A stretch of DNA of 64,000 nt from NCBI GenBank assembly GCA_964512225.1, contig CAZEKB010000016.1, positions 15,755 to 79,754 on the forward strand, read 5' to 3'. The position numbers and the translations under genes were made by a program. This document shows, in pieces, positions 25,277 to 33,817 of the stretch (its first letter is position 1; every line of letters starts with the position of its first letter). The notes beneath the pieces are model-generated. The model did not search any database. It was not told the origin of the DNA and worked only from the letters and a program-made list of their open reading frames with translations. The DNA comes from CAZEKB01 sp964512225. Its GTDB lineage: Bacteria; Myxococcota_A; UBA796; UBA9615.

Positions 25277-26761
25277 GTCGACGATGTCGGCGTCGGGATC
25301 GGGGACGAGCAGCGTGCCGCCGGGCAGGTGGTGGACCGGCCAGAAGACGCCGTCGGTCCGCTCCACGCCGTCCTCACGAACGACCTCGACCGCGCGTCGC
25401 TCGCCGTCGGGCGACGCGATCCACCGCACGGGGCCGAGCACGTGGCTGCCGTCGGGCTCCACGGTCACCACGCGCCAGGGCTCCTTCGTCTCGCGCACCA
25501 GCCCGTTGGCCTCGCCGATCCCCTCGAGCATGTGGATGCGGTCCCACAGCGCCTCGAAGCTGTAGTCGCTGAACCACCACGGGCTGCAGTAGCTCATGAG
25601 GTCGGCCGTGGCGTCGGGGTCGACGAGCACGCGCTCCTGCAGGTCCCAGCCCCAGGTGCCGATGCGGCCGTTGGCGTAGGGGTAGGCGTCGTCGGTGTTC
25701 CCCGCCCCGCCGCAGTCGGCGTGGCCGCGATCGTGGGCGTGACCCACCTCGTGCAGCATCGTCTTCGACGACCCCTCGGGCTCGAACGAGAGGCCGACGC
25801 TCACCCGGCGCCGCACGGAGTTGGGGTTCGAGGCGCGGTAGGAGAGGCCGAGCGTGCAGCTCGGGGCGCACCACGAGGCGCGGTCGTCTTCGGCGATGGG
25901 GGAGAGCATCCCGTAGACGTATCGCTCCCACGGGATCCCGCGCTCCTCCCGGATGTCGGCCATCAAGGAGAGGTGGTGCGACATGCCGGTGCCGTCGGAC
26001 AGGATCGGGATGTCGCTGGCGTAGACGTCGCCGACGATGATCTGCACCTCGCGCACCGGGTACAGCCGCTCGAAGTAGGAGCGGTAGACGTCCACCCGCT
26101 CGTCGTCCAGGGTGGCGACGCGGCCGGAGCCGTCCGCCATGTACTGCACCGGGATGATCTCGATGCGGAGGATCCCGCCCCAGTCGCTCGCGTGCAGGGG
26201 GGCGGTGCCCTCGGCGGGCATGCGCGCTCCCGCGTCCTCCCCGGGGACGTCCAGGCCGTGCTCGACCTCCCGCAGGCTGATGCTGTACTCCACCCCGACC
26301 TGCACCGCGTCGGGGGGCAGCTCGAAGTTGAACGTCGACTCGAGGTCGGCGGAGTCGGAGTAGCCCGTGATCTCCTTACGGTCCTCGTAGACGTCGAGGT
26401 CGGCGCCGGCGGAGTCGTCGTCGTCGCCGATGTCCTCGGGCAGCCCCGTCAGCTGCAGGGTCGCGACCACCTCCCGGTCCTCCCAGTCGTTGTTCGGCGC
26501 GACGTGGGCCCGCAGCAGCCCCGCGCGGCCCGCGACCACCGGGATCGTGGAGCCGGCGAGGACCGCCCCGCCGCGCACGAGTCGCCCCTCGGTGCCCTGG
26601 TTGAAGGTGACCGCGGCGATCTCCAGCCCCGTCACGAGCGGAGGCGGGCCCGGCGGGGTGGGCTCGGGCGTCGGCTCGGGCGGAGGGGTCGGGGCCTCGT
26701 CCACCTCCGAGGGGCATCCGAGCAGGAGGAGGGCGAGGAGGACGTGTCGGGCCGAAGACAT
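25268..26761 (-). CDS. Metzincin-like metalloprotease lipoprotein
   Basis: This 497-residue protein starts at ATG 26761, giving a lipobox signal (LLALLLLGCPSE) and a Pro/Glu/Thr-rich linker (PTPPPEPTPEPTPPGPPP). Residues 337-347 read HEVGHAHDRGH: the HExxHxxxxxH zinc ligand pattern of metzincins (His337, Glu338, His341, His347), but with Asp instead of Gly at position eight. DLMSYCSPWWF about 40 residues later is a plausible Met-turn. An internal GDDDDSAGAD tract occurs near residue 125. It would be a surface-anchored protease. The nearest family is uncertain. Confidence 0.82.
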   Translation of the reverse strand: MSSARHVLLALLLLGCPSEVDEAPTPPPEPTPEPTPPGPPPLVTGLEIAAVTFNQGTEGRLVRGGAVLAGSTIPVVAGRAGLLRAHVAPNNDWEDREVVATLQLTGLPEDIGDDDDSAGADLDVYEDRKEITGYSDSADLESTFNFELPPDAVQVGVEYSISLREVEHGLDVPGEDAGARMPAEGTAPLHASDWGGILRIEIIPVQYMADGSGRVATLDDERVDVYRSYFERLYPVREVQIIVGDVYASDIPILSDGTGMSHHLSLMADIREERGIPWERYVYGMLSPIAEDDRASWCAPSCTLGLSYRASNPNSVRRRVSVGLSFEPEGSSKTMLHEVGHAHDRGHADCGGAGNTDDAYPYANGRIGTWGWDLQERVLVDPDATADLMSYCSPWWFSDYSFEALWDRIHMLEGIGEANGLVRETKEPWRVVTVEPDGSHVLGPVRWIASPDGERRAVEVVREDGVERTDGVFWPVHHLPGGTLLVPDPDADIVDVR

Positions 26762-26782
26762 CGCCTCGCTTTGTACCACCCT

Positions 26783-27490
26783 TCAGAGCATGCCCACCAC
26801 GGCCAAGGCGAGGCCGGCGACCACCACCCCGATCTCGAGCCGGGGGACCCAGGCCTCGGGGATGAGCCTCCGGGTGCGGTCCCCGATCAGGTTCCCCAGG
26901 GGGATGCACGCCGCGAGCACGGCGCCGAGCACGAGCACGCTCCCGTCCAGGGCCCCGCCCGCGCCGTACCCCGTGAGGCGGGCGACGTGCACCGACACGG
27001 CCCCCACCGCGCCCGTCGCGACGTACGCCCGGCCGCTGAGCCCGGTCGCGAGCAGGAGGGGGCCCGCGAGGAGCCCGCCCCCGCCGGACGTGGCCGAGAC
27101 GAAGCCGACGGCGACGCCCCCCGGGAGCATGGCGCCGGGCGGGGCCTTCCAGCGGACGCCGAGGGCGGTCTTTGCCGCGGCCAGCCCCGCGATCACGAGC
27201 ATCGCCCCGCGGACGAGGTCCTCGGGGGCCGCGGTCGCCACCAGGCCGCCGAGGAGCGCGCCGGGGACCGCCCCGAGGACGTAGGGGATCGCGGTCGGGC
27301 GCACGACCCGTCGGCGGTACATCCACACCCGGTGCACGTTGCCCACCAGGAGCCCGATCCCCGCGGCCGCGAGGGCGACGACCGGGTCGTGGATCGACGC
27401 GAGGGCGAGCGTGAGCACCAGCCCCCCGCCCATGCCCGCGACGGTGGTGATGGCACCGGCGACGAGCCCCAGCGCGATGACGACGACCAT
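26783..27490 (-). CDS. TauE/SafE family membrane permease
   Basis: This 235-residue, mostly hydrophobic protein shows the two-fold repeat of the TauE/SafE (DUF81) family: VIALGLVAGAITTVAGMGGG near the N-terminus and GFVSATSGGGGLLAGPLLLA in the second half. Members export sulfite, sulfoacetate or other small anions. ATG 27490 was chosen because AAGGGGA lies 4 nt upstream; in-frame ATGs at 27508 and 27532 are less well placed. It is divergent from a LysR gene across 95 nt, so that regulator probably controls it. The exported anion is unknown. Confidence 0.88.
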   Translation of the reverse strand: MVVVIALGLVAGAITTVAGMGGGLVLTLALASIHDPVVALAAAGIGLLVGNVHRVWMYRRRVVRPTAIPYVLGAVPGALLGGLVATAAPEDLVRGAMLVIAGLAAAKTALGVRWKAPPGAMLPGGVAVGFVSATSGGGGLLAGPLLLATGLSGRAYVATGAVGAVSVHVARLTGYGAGGALDGSVLVLGAVLAACIPLGNLIGDRTRRLIPEAWVPRLEIGVVVAGLALAVVGML

Positions 27491-27535
27491 GGCGTCCCCT
27501 TTCGTCATCCATCGTGGCGTCCCCCGGGGCATCGG

Positions 27536-27579
27536 ACCAATCGATTGTTTTGGTGCCTATCATCGAAGCTACCTATGAT
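27536..27579. promoter_or_regulatory. LysR-type operator sites in the divergent TauE/LysR gap
   Basis: ATCAT (27559-27563) and ATGAT (27575-27579) are separated by exactly 11 nt, giving a T-N11-A LysR box with 5-bp symmetric arms. A second inverted repeat, ACCAA (27536-27540) and TTGGT (27550-27554), lies just upstream. The box ends 6 nt before the LysR ATG, which suggests autoregulation. Assignment by motif only. Confidence 0.5.
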
Positions 27580-27585
27580 TCGGCC

Positions 27586-28452
27586 ATGCTCGACTCGCTC
27601 CGTCACTTCCTGCTCGTCGTGGAGCACGGGACCTTCACCGAGGCATCGCGCCGGGCGCACCTCACGCAGCCGTCGCTCAGCGCGTCGATCAAGCGGCTCG
27701 AACAGGAGCTGGGGACGCGGGTGCTGGATCGGGGTCCCGGGGGGGCGTCGCCCAACGCGGCGGGGCGCGCGCTGGTGCCCCACGCGCAGCACGCGCTCGC
27801 CGCGGTGGAGGACGGTCGTCGCGCGGTGGCGGAGGTGGCGGGGCTGGAGGTCGGCGTCGTGCGCCTGGGGGTGGGACCGACGGCCGCGACCTACCTGCTG
27901 CCCGCGACCCTCGCGGCGTTCCGCGCCGAGGCGCCGGGGATCCGGTTCTTCCTCAAGGAGGCGCACAGCCCCGCGGTCTGGGACGCCCTGCAGCGAGGGG
28001 AGCTCGACCTCGGGCTGGTCAGCGACGCGACCGTGCCCCCGCGGCACACGTGGTTCGAGGCCGAGCCGTGCATCGACGACGCGCTGATCGTCGTGCGCGG
28101 CGCCGACACGGAGGCGGACACCACGTCGTTCGTATCGTTCCCCCACGGCAGCAGCCTGCGCGCGCTGCTCGACCGAGACTTCCCCGAGGCGGACGTGGTG
28201 ATGGAGCTGGCGTCCATCGCCGCGGTGAAGGGCAACGTCCGCGCCGGGATCGGCAAGGGCCTCATCTCCCGGGCCGCGGTGACCCGCGACCTCGAGGCCG
28301 GGAGGCTCGTGGAGGTCGACGACCCTCGGACTCCGATCCGCCGCACGCTGACCCTGATCCACCGGGGCGCCCGACGCCTGCCCCCGGCCGCCGCGAGGCT
28401 GCGCGAGCGGTTGCTCCGGCTGCGGCCGAAGCGCGCGCACCCGCTGGCCTGA
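27586..28452 (+). CDS. LysR-type transcriptional regulator
   Basis: This 288-residue protein has the LysR N-terminal winged helix-turn-helix (LDSLRHFLLVVEHGTFTEAS, then LTQPSLSASIKRLEQELGTR, residues 1-60) and a periplasmic-binding-protein-like effector domain (VGVVRLGVGPTAATYLLPAT onward). ATG 27586 places the HTH at the normal distance from the start. A T-N11-A box lies just ahead of it. Effector unknown; by position it likely controls itself and the TauE/SafE exporter. It ends in a convergent terminator hairpin shared with the FG-GAP gene. Confidence 0.93.
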   Translation: MLDSLRHFLLVVEHGTFTEASRRAHLTQPSLSASIKRLEQELGTRVLDRGPGGASPNAAGRALVPHAQHALAAVEDGRRAVAEVAGLEVGVVRLGVGPTAATYLLPATLAAFRAEAPGIRFFLKEAHSPAVWDALQRGELDLGLVSDATVPPRHTWFEAEPCIDDALIVVRGADTEADTTSFVSFPHGSSLRALLDRDFPEADVVMELASIAAVKGNVRAGIGKGLISRAAVTRDLEAGRLVEVDDPRTPIRRTLTLIHRGARRLPPAAARLRERLLRLRPKRAHPLA

Positions 28453-28487
28453 CCGCGGGGCGTCGCCCGCAGGGGGGCGCGGTCAGG
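28448..28487. terminator. Bidirectional terminator hairpin enclosing both stop codons
   Basis: CCTGACCGCG (28448-28457) and CGCGGTCAGG (28478-28487) form a perfect 10-bp inverted repeat. It includes the TGA of the LysR gene and the TGA of the opposing FG-GAP gene. The 20-nt interior can form a second small stem (GGGC-GTC-GCCC). Confidence 0.65.
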
Positions 28488-31400
28488 GCGTGAGGTCGAC
28501 CACGTAGGCCGAGCCGACGTCCTGCCCGGCTCCGTTCCCGCGATCCCCGCCCACGGCGACGATCGGCCGACCGCCCACGGGCTGCGCGGCCAGCCACATC
28601 CCGAGCCACGAGTCCGAGGCCCAGTCCTCGCCGCCGATGGTCGCCGTGGGGACGACCTTCAGCCCGTAGTTCTGGGGGTCGGTGTCGAAGCTGTGGATGC
28701 GGACTCCCCCGCTGTCCGGCACGCCGGTGCGGGCGCCGTGGGGGCTGCCCACGGCGATGCCGGCCCTCACGCCGTCCAGGTTCGGCACCATCGCCACGCT
28801 GCGACCGAAGTACTCGACAGGCACCTCGCCCTCGAGCCGCCAGCGGCCCGGCAGGTTGACGATGGGGTGGATCGTGGTCGGGGCCACGTCGTCGAACACG
28901 GGCTCCGGGGGCGTCTGGTTCAGCCACGCCCCGGGCACGAGCCAGGCCGCCCCCACGCCGTTGCCGCCGACCGGCAGGTTGAACCCCCCCACGACGAGGT
29001 CGGGCACCAGGTCCCCGTCCACGTCGTGGCCGCCGTCCATCGACCAGCCCATGTAGGCGTTCGAGTCGTAGGAGCCGTACGCCGACGCCTCCACGACCGT
29101 CCGGCAGCCCGCCCCGCCCATGCCGTAGAAGACGCGCACGAGCCCTTGGTTGGTGACCCCCTGGTCCTCGAGGTACGAGCCCACGGCCACCTCGTCGCAG
29201 CCGTCGCCGTCCAGGTCTCCGATGCCGGTCACCGAGCGTCCGACCTGGCCGCCCGTCTCGTCGCCCCGGAACTCGTAGAGGGGCGCGCACACGGCGTTCG
29301 TCTGCGTCCCGGTCTTCTCGCGGCCCTCGATGATCGCGAACCCGCCGACGTTCGCTTCGCCGGTCCGATCCCAGGACGGGGCCCCGATGATGATGTCGTC
29401 GTAGCCGTCGCCGTTCCAGTCGAAGCCGCCGTCCACGCGGTCGAACGTGTCGTACTGGTCCGGCCCCCAGTAGACGAAGTCGGGCTCGCCCTCGGCCACG
29501 CCCTCGCCGTCGCCCAGGAACACGTGCAGCGCGCCGACGTTCGACCGGTAGCTCGACCCGCACGCCCCGTCGTAGCTGCCCATGCCGCTGGGTCGGTCGT
29601 CGTACCGCGCCACCACGGCGATGTCCGGGAAGCCGTCGCCGTTGAAGTCGCCCGCCGAGGACACGTCCCAGCCGTGGTTGTCGTCGTTGCTGTAGCCCAG
29701 GTAGTCGCGGAGCTCGACGTCCGGCTCCGCGGGGAAGCCCGTCGCGCTCCCGAAGTGGATCCGCACCACGCCCGCGTTGTACCGATCGTTCTCCACGAAG
29801 TCGGCGCGGGGGACGCCCACCAGGAGATCGTCCCAGCCGTCCCCGTTCAGGTCGGGGACCACCTCGAGCGCGCGCCCGAAGAACTGACCGGCGGGCATGC
29901 CCGGGAGGTCGAGCCGCTCCCACGTGGTCGGGTCCGTCGCGGTGGACTTCACGAGGTACGTCGCCCCGGCGCGCGGCCCGTAGAAGTCGTCTCGGAACGC
30001 GTGCGCGAGGACCTCCCGGGAGCCGTCGCCGTCCACGTCGGGATACGTGGTGACCCGCCCGCCGAAGTAGTCGTACTGGGTGTAGCCCGGGAGCTTGATC
30101 GCGGACGGCGTGAGGGGGAAGTCCCCGGCGACGCCCGTGAAGATGTTGACGGCGCCGAGGGTGGACGTGCCCCCGGCGATCTCGTCCTGCATCGACCCAA
30201 CGAGCAGCTCGTTCGCGCCGTCCCCGTCCAGGTCGGCGACCTCGATGCCGTGGCCGAAGTAGTCGTAGGAGTTGTCGCCCGTCACGAGCCAGTCGGACTC
30301 GGTCTCCACGTCCACCCAGTCCGTGCGCGGGTTCGCCGCCCAGTCGTAGGACGTGAACACCGCGACGCCGCCGTGCCGGTTGCTGCTCTGGTTCGGATCC
30401 CGCAGGTACCAAGCGCCCAGGACGAGATCGTCGGCGCCGTCGTTGTCCACGTCCCCCACGTCGATGGAGCGCCCGAGCTGGGTCCCGGACTGGTTGGTCT
30501 GGGTGGGCGTGAACGCCGCCGCGGGCGTCGGCCACACGCCCCCGTTCGTGACGCCGTCCGCCGCGATGCCGGGGTGCACGGTCACGATCCCCTGGTTGGC
30601 GGGTCGTCCGGCCTGGTCGTACTCCCAGGAGCCCGCGACCAGGTCGCAGAGGCCGTCGCCCGTGACGTCCCCGACCTCGAGGTTCAGCCCGAGCTGCTGG
30701 CCCGAGTCGCTCATCCAGCCGCCCGCGCCGTCGGGTTCGACGCCCCACACGGCCATGTTCGCCTGGGGCGGGAAGCCCGCCGCGGAGCCCAGGAAGATGT
30801 GGACGCCGCCCTGGGTGCTCGCCACCTGCTGCGCGGTGTTGTCCTCGTCCGAGCTCGCGCCCACGGCGAGGTCGAGGAAGCCGTCGCCGTTGAAGTCGCA
30901 GGCGCCCACGGAGCGGCCGAAGTAGTCGGAGTTGCGCTCGCCCGCCAGCACCGTGCTCGGCGAGGCGTCGAAGAAGCCGCCTGCGACCCCGTCGAAGACG
31001 AGCACGGCGCCGTTGTCGACCGCCCCCTCGTGCCGCCGCCGGGAGCCGATCGCGAGGTCGATCAGGCCATCCTGGTCGAAGTCGCCGGTGGCGAAGTCCC
31101 AGCCCATCTCCTCGTCCCACACGTCGCCGGTGAACGAGCGCACCGGGGTGGGGTTCAGTCCTGCCGCCGTGCCCGCGTATACGAACACCGAGCCGCTGTT
31201 GTAGGCGACGAGATCGGCCTCCGGGATCGACACCACCACGTCGTGGAAGCCGTCGCCGTCGATGTCGCCGGGGGACTCCACGCGCCCGTAGATGAAGCCG
31301 TCGCCCGCCCGCACGTAGTCGGCGGCGAGGGACTCGAGGACCTCGACGGTCACGACGGTCGCGACGCCCGTGAACTCGTCGACGACGTCGAACAGGACCC

Positions 31401-32202
31401 GCCCCGGAGCGTCGCCCGACAGGTTGCCTTCGGTGTACGTCGCCACGCCCTGGGCGTCCGGCGTGAGCTCGAAGTACCCGCTGCCCCCGAGGACGCGGAG
31501 GTCGTAGGTGCCGCCCAGCGGGAGCGCCACGAAGGCCGGGTCGGGCACGAGGGCCGCGTCGGCGAGGACGGTGATGACGGAGGTCCGGGTCTGGCCGGTC
31601 AGGTCGTCGACGATCCGCACGACGTCCGTGCCTACGCTCGCCCCCGCGGTGTACGCGCACGCCTCGGTGACGCTGCCCGACTCGCCCTCGGCCTCGCAGT
31701 GGAAGGTGCCCGAGCCGCCGGTGACGGAGAACTGGAACGACAGGGACGGCGCGAGCTCGACCTGCAGCGGCGCGGCCAAGAGCCCGGGCACGACCCGGAT
31801 CGACATCTCGGCGCTGCCTTCGCAGGTGGTGTCGGTGAGCTCGACCACGTCCGTGACGCCGACCGTGGCGCCCGGCAGGTAGGCCCCGGTGAGCTCGTTG
31901 AGGACGGCGCCCGACGCGTCGGTGGTGAGGGTGAAGCGGTACTCGCCCGCGCCGCCGCTCGCGTCCTGGACGAGCGTCAGCAGGTCGACGTGATCGGGGG
32001 CGTCCGACACGGCCCAGCGCTCGGCGACGTCGAAGGCCAGCGCCGGGTCGCAGTCCTCGACCTTCACGGCGTCGTCGTCGTCCACGACCGCGTCGTCGTC
32101 GTCGATCACCGCGTCGTCGTCGTCGACCGGCAGCGGATCGGGTTCGGTGGGGCATCCCACCAGGACGACCAGGGCGGCCGGAATCAAACGCGCACGAACC
32201 AT
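28483..32202 (-). CDS. Large FG-GAP (integrin-alpha-like) repeat lipoprotein
   Basis: This 1239-residue lipoprotein (AALVVLVGCPTEPD) starts at ATG 32202. After the lipid site comes an acidic linker (VDDDDAVIDDDDAVV), then about three ~90-residue Ig-like repeats (residues ~55-330), each with a GGSG/GGAGEY-type core. At least twelve Ca-binding FG-GAP motifs follow, of the form DxDGDGxxDLxVG (GDIDGDGFHDVVVSIP, CDFNGDGFLDLAVGAS, PDLNGDGWDDLLVGVP). This fits a large beta-propeller or stacked propellers on the cell surface, typical of adhesins. No catalytic motif was seen. No partner gene is evident. Confidence 0.9.
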   Translation of the reverse strand: MVRARLIPAALVVLVGCPTEPDPLPVDDDDAVIDDDDAVVDDDDAVKVEDCDPALAFDVAERWAVSDAPDHVDLLTLVQDASGGAGEYRFTLTTDASGAVLNELTGAYLPGATVGVTDVVELTDTTCEGSAEMSIRVVPGLLAAPLQVELAPSLSFQFSVTGGSGTFHCEAEGESGSVTEACAYTAGASVGTDVVRIVDDLTGQTRTSVITVLADAALVPDPAFVALPLGGTYDLRVLGGSGYFELTPDAQGVATYTEGNLSGDAPGRVLFDVVDEFTGVATVVTVEVLESLAADYVRAGDGFIYGRVESPGDIDGDGFHDVVVSIPEADLVAYNSGSVFVYAGTAAGLNPTPVRSFTGDVWDEEMGWDFATGDFDQDGLIDLAIGSRRRHEGAVDNGAVLVFDGVAGGFFDASPSTVLAGERNSDYFGRSVGACDFNGDGFLDLAVGASSDEDNTAQQVASTQGGVHIFLGSAAGFPPQANMAVWGVEPDGAGGWMSDSGQQLGLNLEVGDVTGDGLCDLVAGSWEYDQAGRPANQGIVTVHPGIAADGVTNGGVWPTPAAAFTPTQTNQSGTQLGRSIDVGDVDNDGADDLVLGAWYLRDPNQSSNRHGGVAVFTSYDWAANPRTDWVDVETESDWLVTGDNSYDYFGHGIEVADLDGDGANELLVGSMQDEIAGGTSTLGAVNIFTGVAGDFPLTPSAIKLPGYTQYDYFGGRVTTYPDVDGDGSREVLAHAFRDDFYGPRAGATYLVKSTATDPTTWERLDLPGMPAGQFFGRALEVVPDLNGDGWDDLLVGVPRADFVENDRYNAGVVRIHFGSATGFPAEPDVELRDYLGYSNDDNHGWDVSSAGDFNGDGFPDIAVVARYDDRPSGMGSYDGACGSSYRSNVGALHVFLGDGEGVAEGEPDFVYWGPDQYDTFDRVDGGFDWNGDGYDDIIIGAPSWDRTGEANVGGFAIIEGREKTGTQTNAVCAPLYEFRGDETGGQVGRSVTGIGDLDGDGCDEVAVGSYLEDQGVTNQGLVRVFYGMGGAGCRTVVEASAYGSYDSNAYMGWSMDGGHDVDGDLVPDLVVGGFNLPVGGNGVGAAWLVPGAWLNQTPPEPVFDDVAPTTIHPIVNLPGRWRLEGEVPVEYFGRSVAMVPNLDGVRAGIAVGSPHGARTGVPDSGGVRIHSFDTDPQNYGLKVVPTATIGGEDWASDSWLGMWLAAQPVGGRPIVAVGGDRGNGAGQDVGSAYVVDLTP

Positions 32203-32346
32203 CACAACCTCGGAAATCTCGGAGGTGGCGACTTTCGGCCTTCTCGCGGGCGCGCGTCAATCAAATCCCCCGATATGTGATCCGTCGGTCGGACGCACCC
32301 GCTACATTGCTCGATTGAACGGGTCTGGACCGGGCCCGAATGATGT

Positions 32347-33813
32347 GTGGAGCTTCGAGTCGTGATCGTCCGTCCGTTCATCTCGGCCTGCGCCTGCCTG
32401 TCGCTCTCGGCGATCGGCTGCGAGGAGATCGACGAGACGCACGAGCCCACGACCGTCCTCGCCGCGGCCTGGGACGACATCGACGCGACCGTCGAGCGCT
32501 TGGCCGAGGGCCCGCACGACTTCGCCGCTGCCCTGCCGTCCCACGGGCTGCTCGTCGGCAGCGACGGCGACCTGCATCGGCTCGATCCCCTGGTGGGCGT
32601 GCCCGTGCTCGTGAGCGACGACGGCATGACGCCCTCGGCGATCGCCGACCTCGACGACACCGCCGCGATCGTCGCCGCCGCCGACGGGCTCTTCATCCTG
32701 GACGGTGACTCCCTGCGCGCGTCGCCGCTGAGCACGATGCTCGCCGAGGAGACGGTCACGGCCATGCTCGCCGTGCCGCGCGGCGACGACGACCTGGACC
32801 TATGGCTCGCGTCGGACGCGGGCCTCAAGCTGCACCGCGAGGGGCTGCTGCACGACATCGCGGTGGGGGACCTGGCGACCTCGGACGCGAAGCTCGCGTG
32901 GGGCCCGACGGTGGACGGCGTGCCCTCCCTGTGGGTCGCGGCGGGCGACGACTTCTACAGCATCACCGCCCGCGGGGACTCCCTCACGGCGCTGCCGGTG
33001 GTCGACGGTCCGGCGCGCGTCGACCACCTCGTCTCGGACGCCGCGGGTCGCCTCTGGGCGGCGGGGGACGGCTTCTTCCGTCGCAGCGGCGACGAGAGCT
33101 GGCAGGAGCTGGTGACCACGTCCCCGGTGGCCGGTCTGTACGGCCGCCCGGACGACAGCGACGTCTACATCCTCACGGACGAGCTCCTCGTGGCCCAGGG
33201 CGAGGGCTTCTACGCCGTCGTGGGCGGGCCCGAGGGCGAGATCGCGGGCATCGACTCCCTCGGGCGCCTGCTCGTCCTCACCGAGACGGGCGTCGATCGA
33301 GTTTCCCCCGACCGTCCCCTCGGCTTCCTCGGGCTGCAGGCGGGCGCCCAGCTCGACGACATCGCCGTGCTGCGGCTGCTCCCCACGGCGCCCCTGCACG
33401 TGTCGGGATTGAGCGCGACGCTCAACGGCGAGGCCGTGGAGCTCGACGAGTGGTCGCTGCTGCTCGACCCCCTCGAGCTGGCCGACGGGCCCCAGTCGCT
33501 CGAGTTCACGGTCGCCTACGACGACGTCCTGGACCCCGTCACCGCCTCGCTCCTGTTCAGCGTCGGGGAGTTCGTGCCCCCCACCTGGACAGGCGAGATC
33601 GAGCCCCTGTTCCGGCGCGAGTGCGCCGAGTGCCACACGGACTCGGGCGTCTCCCGTCCGCTGGACACGCCCGCCGCGTGGCAGGCCGACCTCGACCTCA
33701 TCTTCTACAACCTCGAGGGCGAGCGCATGCCGCTGCCGCCTCGCGATCCGCTCACCATGTCGGAGATCCAGCTCGTCCGAGCCTGGGCCGCCGGCGGGTT
33801 CCCCACGGAGTGA
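32347..33813 (+). CDS. Exported propeller-like protein with a single c-type heme motif
   Basis: This 488-residue protein has a lipoprotein-type signal (CLSLSAIGCEEID). The start is uncertain: GTG 32347 or GTG 32362. Most of the length is built from repeated beta blades resembling a two-component-sensor or YncE-type propeller (GLLVGSDGDLHRLD, LWVAAGDDFYSITA, GRLWAAGDGFFRRSG). The C-terminus carries ECAECHTDSG, a CxxCH heme-binding site at residues 426-430, in a context (EIEPLFRRECAECH, MPLPPRDPLTMSEIQLVRAW) typical of planctomycete-type cytochromes. It heads a closely spaced four-gene run (4 nt to the next). Confidence 0.82.
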   Translation: MELRVVIVRPFISACACLSLSAIGCEEIDETHEPTTVLAAAWDDIDATVERLAEGPHDFAAALPSHGLLVGSDGDLHRLDPLVGVPVLVSDDGMTPSAIADLDDTAAIVAAADGLFILDGDSLRASPLSTMLAEETVTAMLAVPRGDDDLDLWLASDAGLKLHREGLLHDIAVGDLATSDAKLAWGPTVDGVPSLWVAAGDDFYSITARGDSLTALPVVDGPARVDHLVSDAAGRLWAAGDGFFRRSGDESWQELVTTSPVAGLYGRPDDSDVYILTDELLVAQGEGFYAVVGGPEGEIAGIDSLGRLLVLTETGVDRVSPDRPLGFLGLQAGAQLDDIAVLRLLPTAPLHVSGLSATLNGEAVELDEWSLLLDPLELADGPQSLEFTVAYDDVLDPVTASLLFSVGEFVPPTWTGEIEPLFRRECAECHTDSGVSRPLDTPAAWQADLDLIFYNLEGERMPLPPRDPLTMSEIQLVRAWAAGGFPTE

Positions 33814-33817
33814 TCTC

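Noticed and set aside
28693..32280. Plus-strand open frame opposite the FG-GAP gene
   Set aside because: It is an antisense shadow. The minus strand has the lipobox and a dozen Ca motifs.
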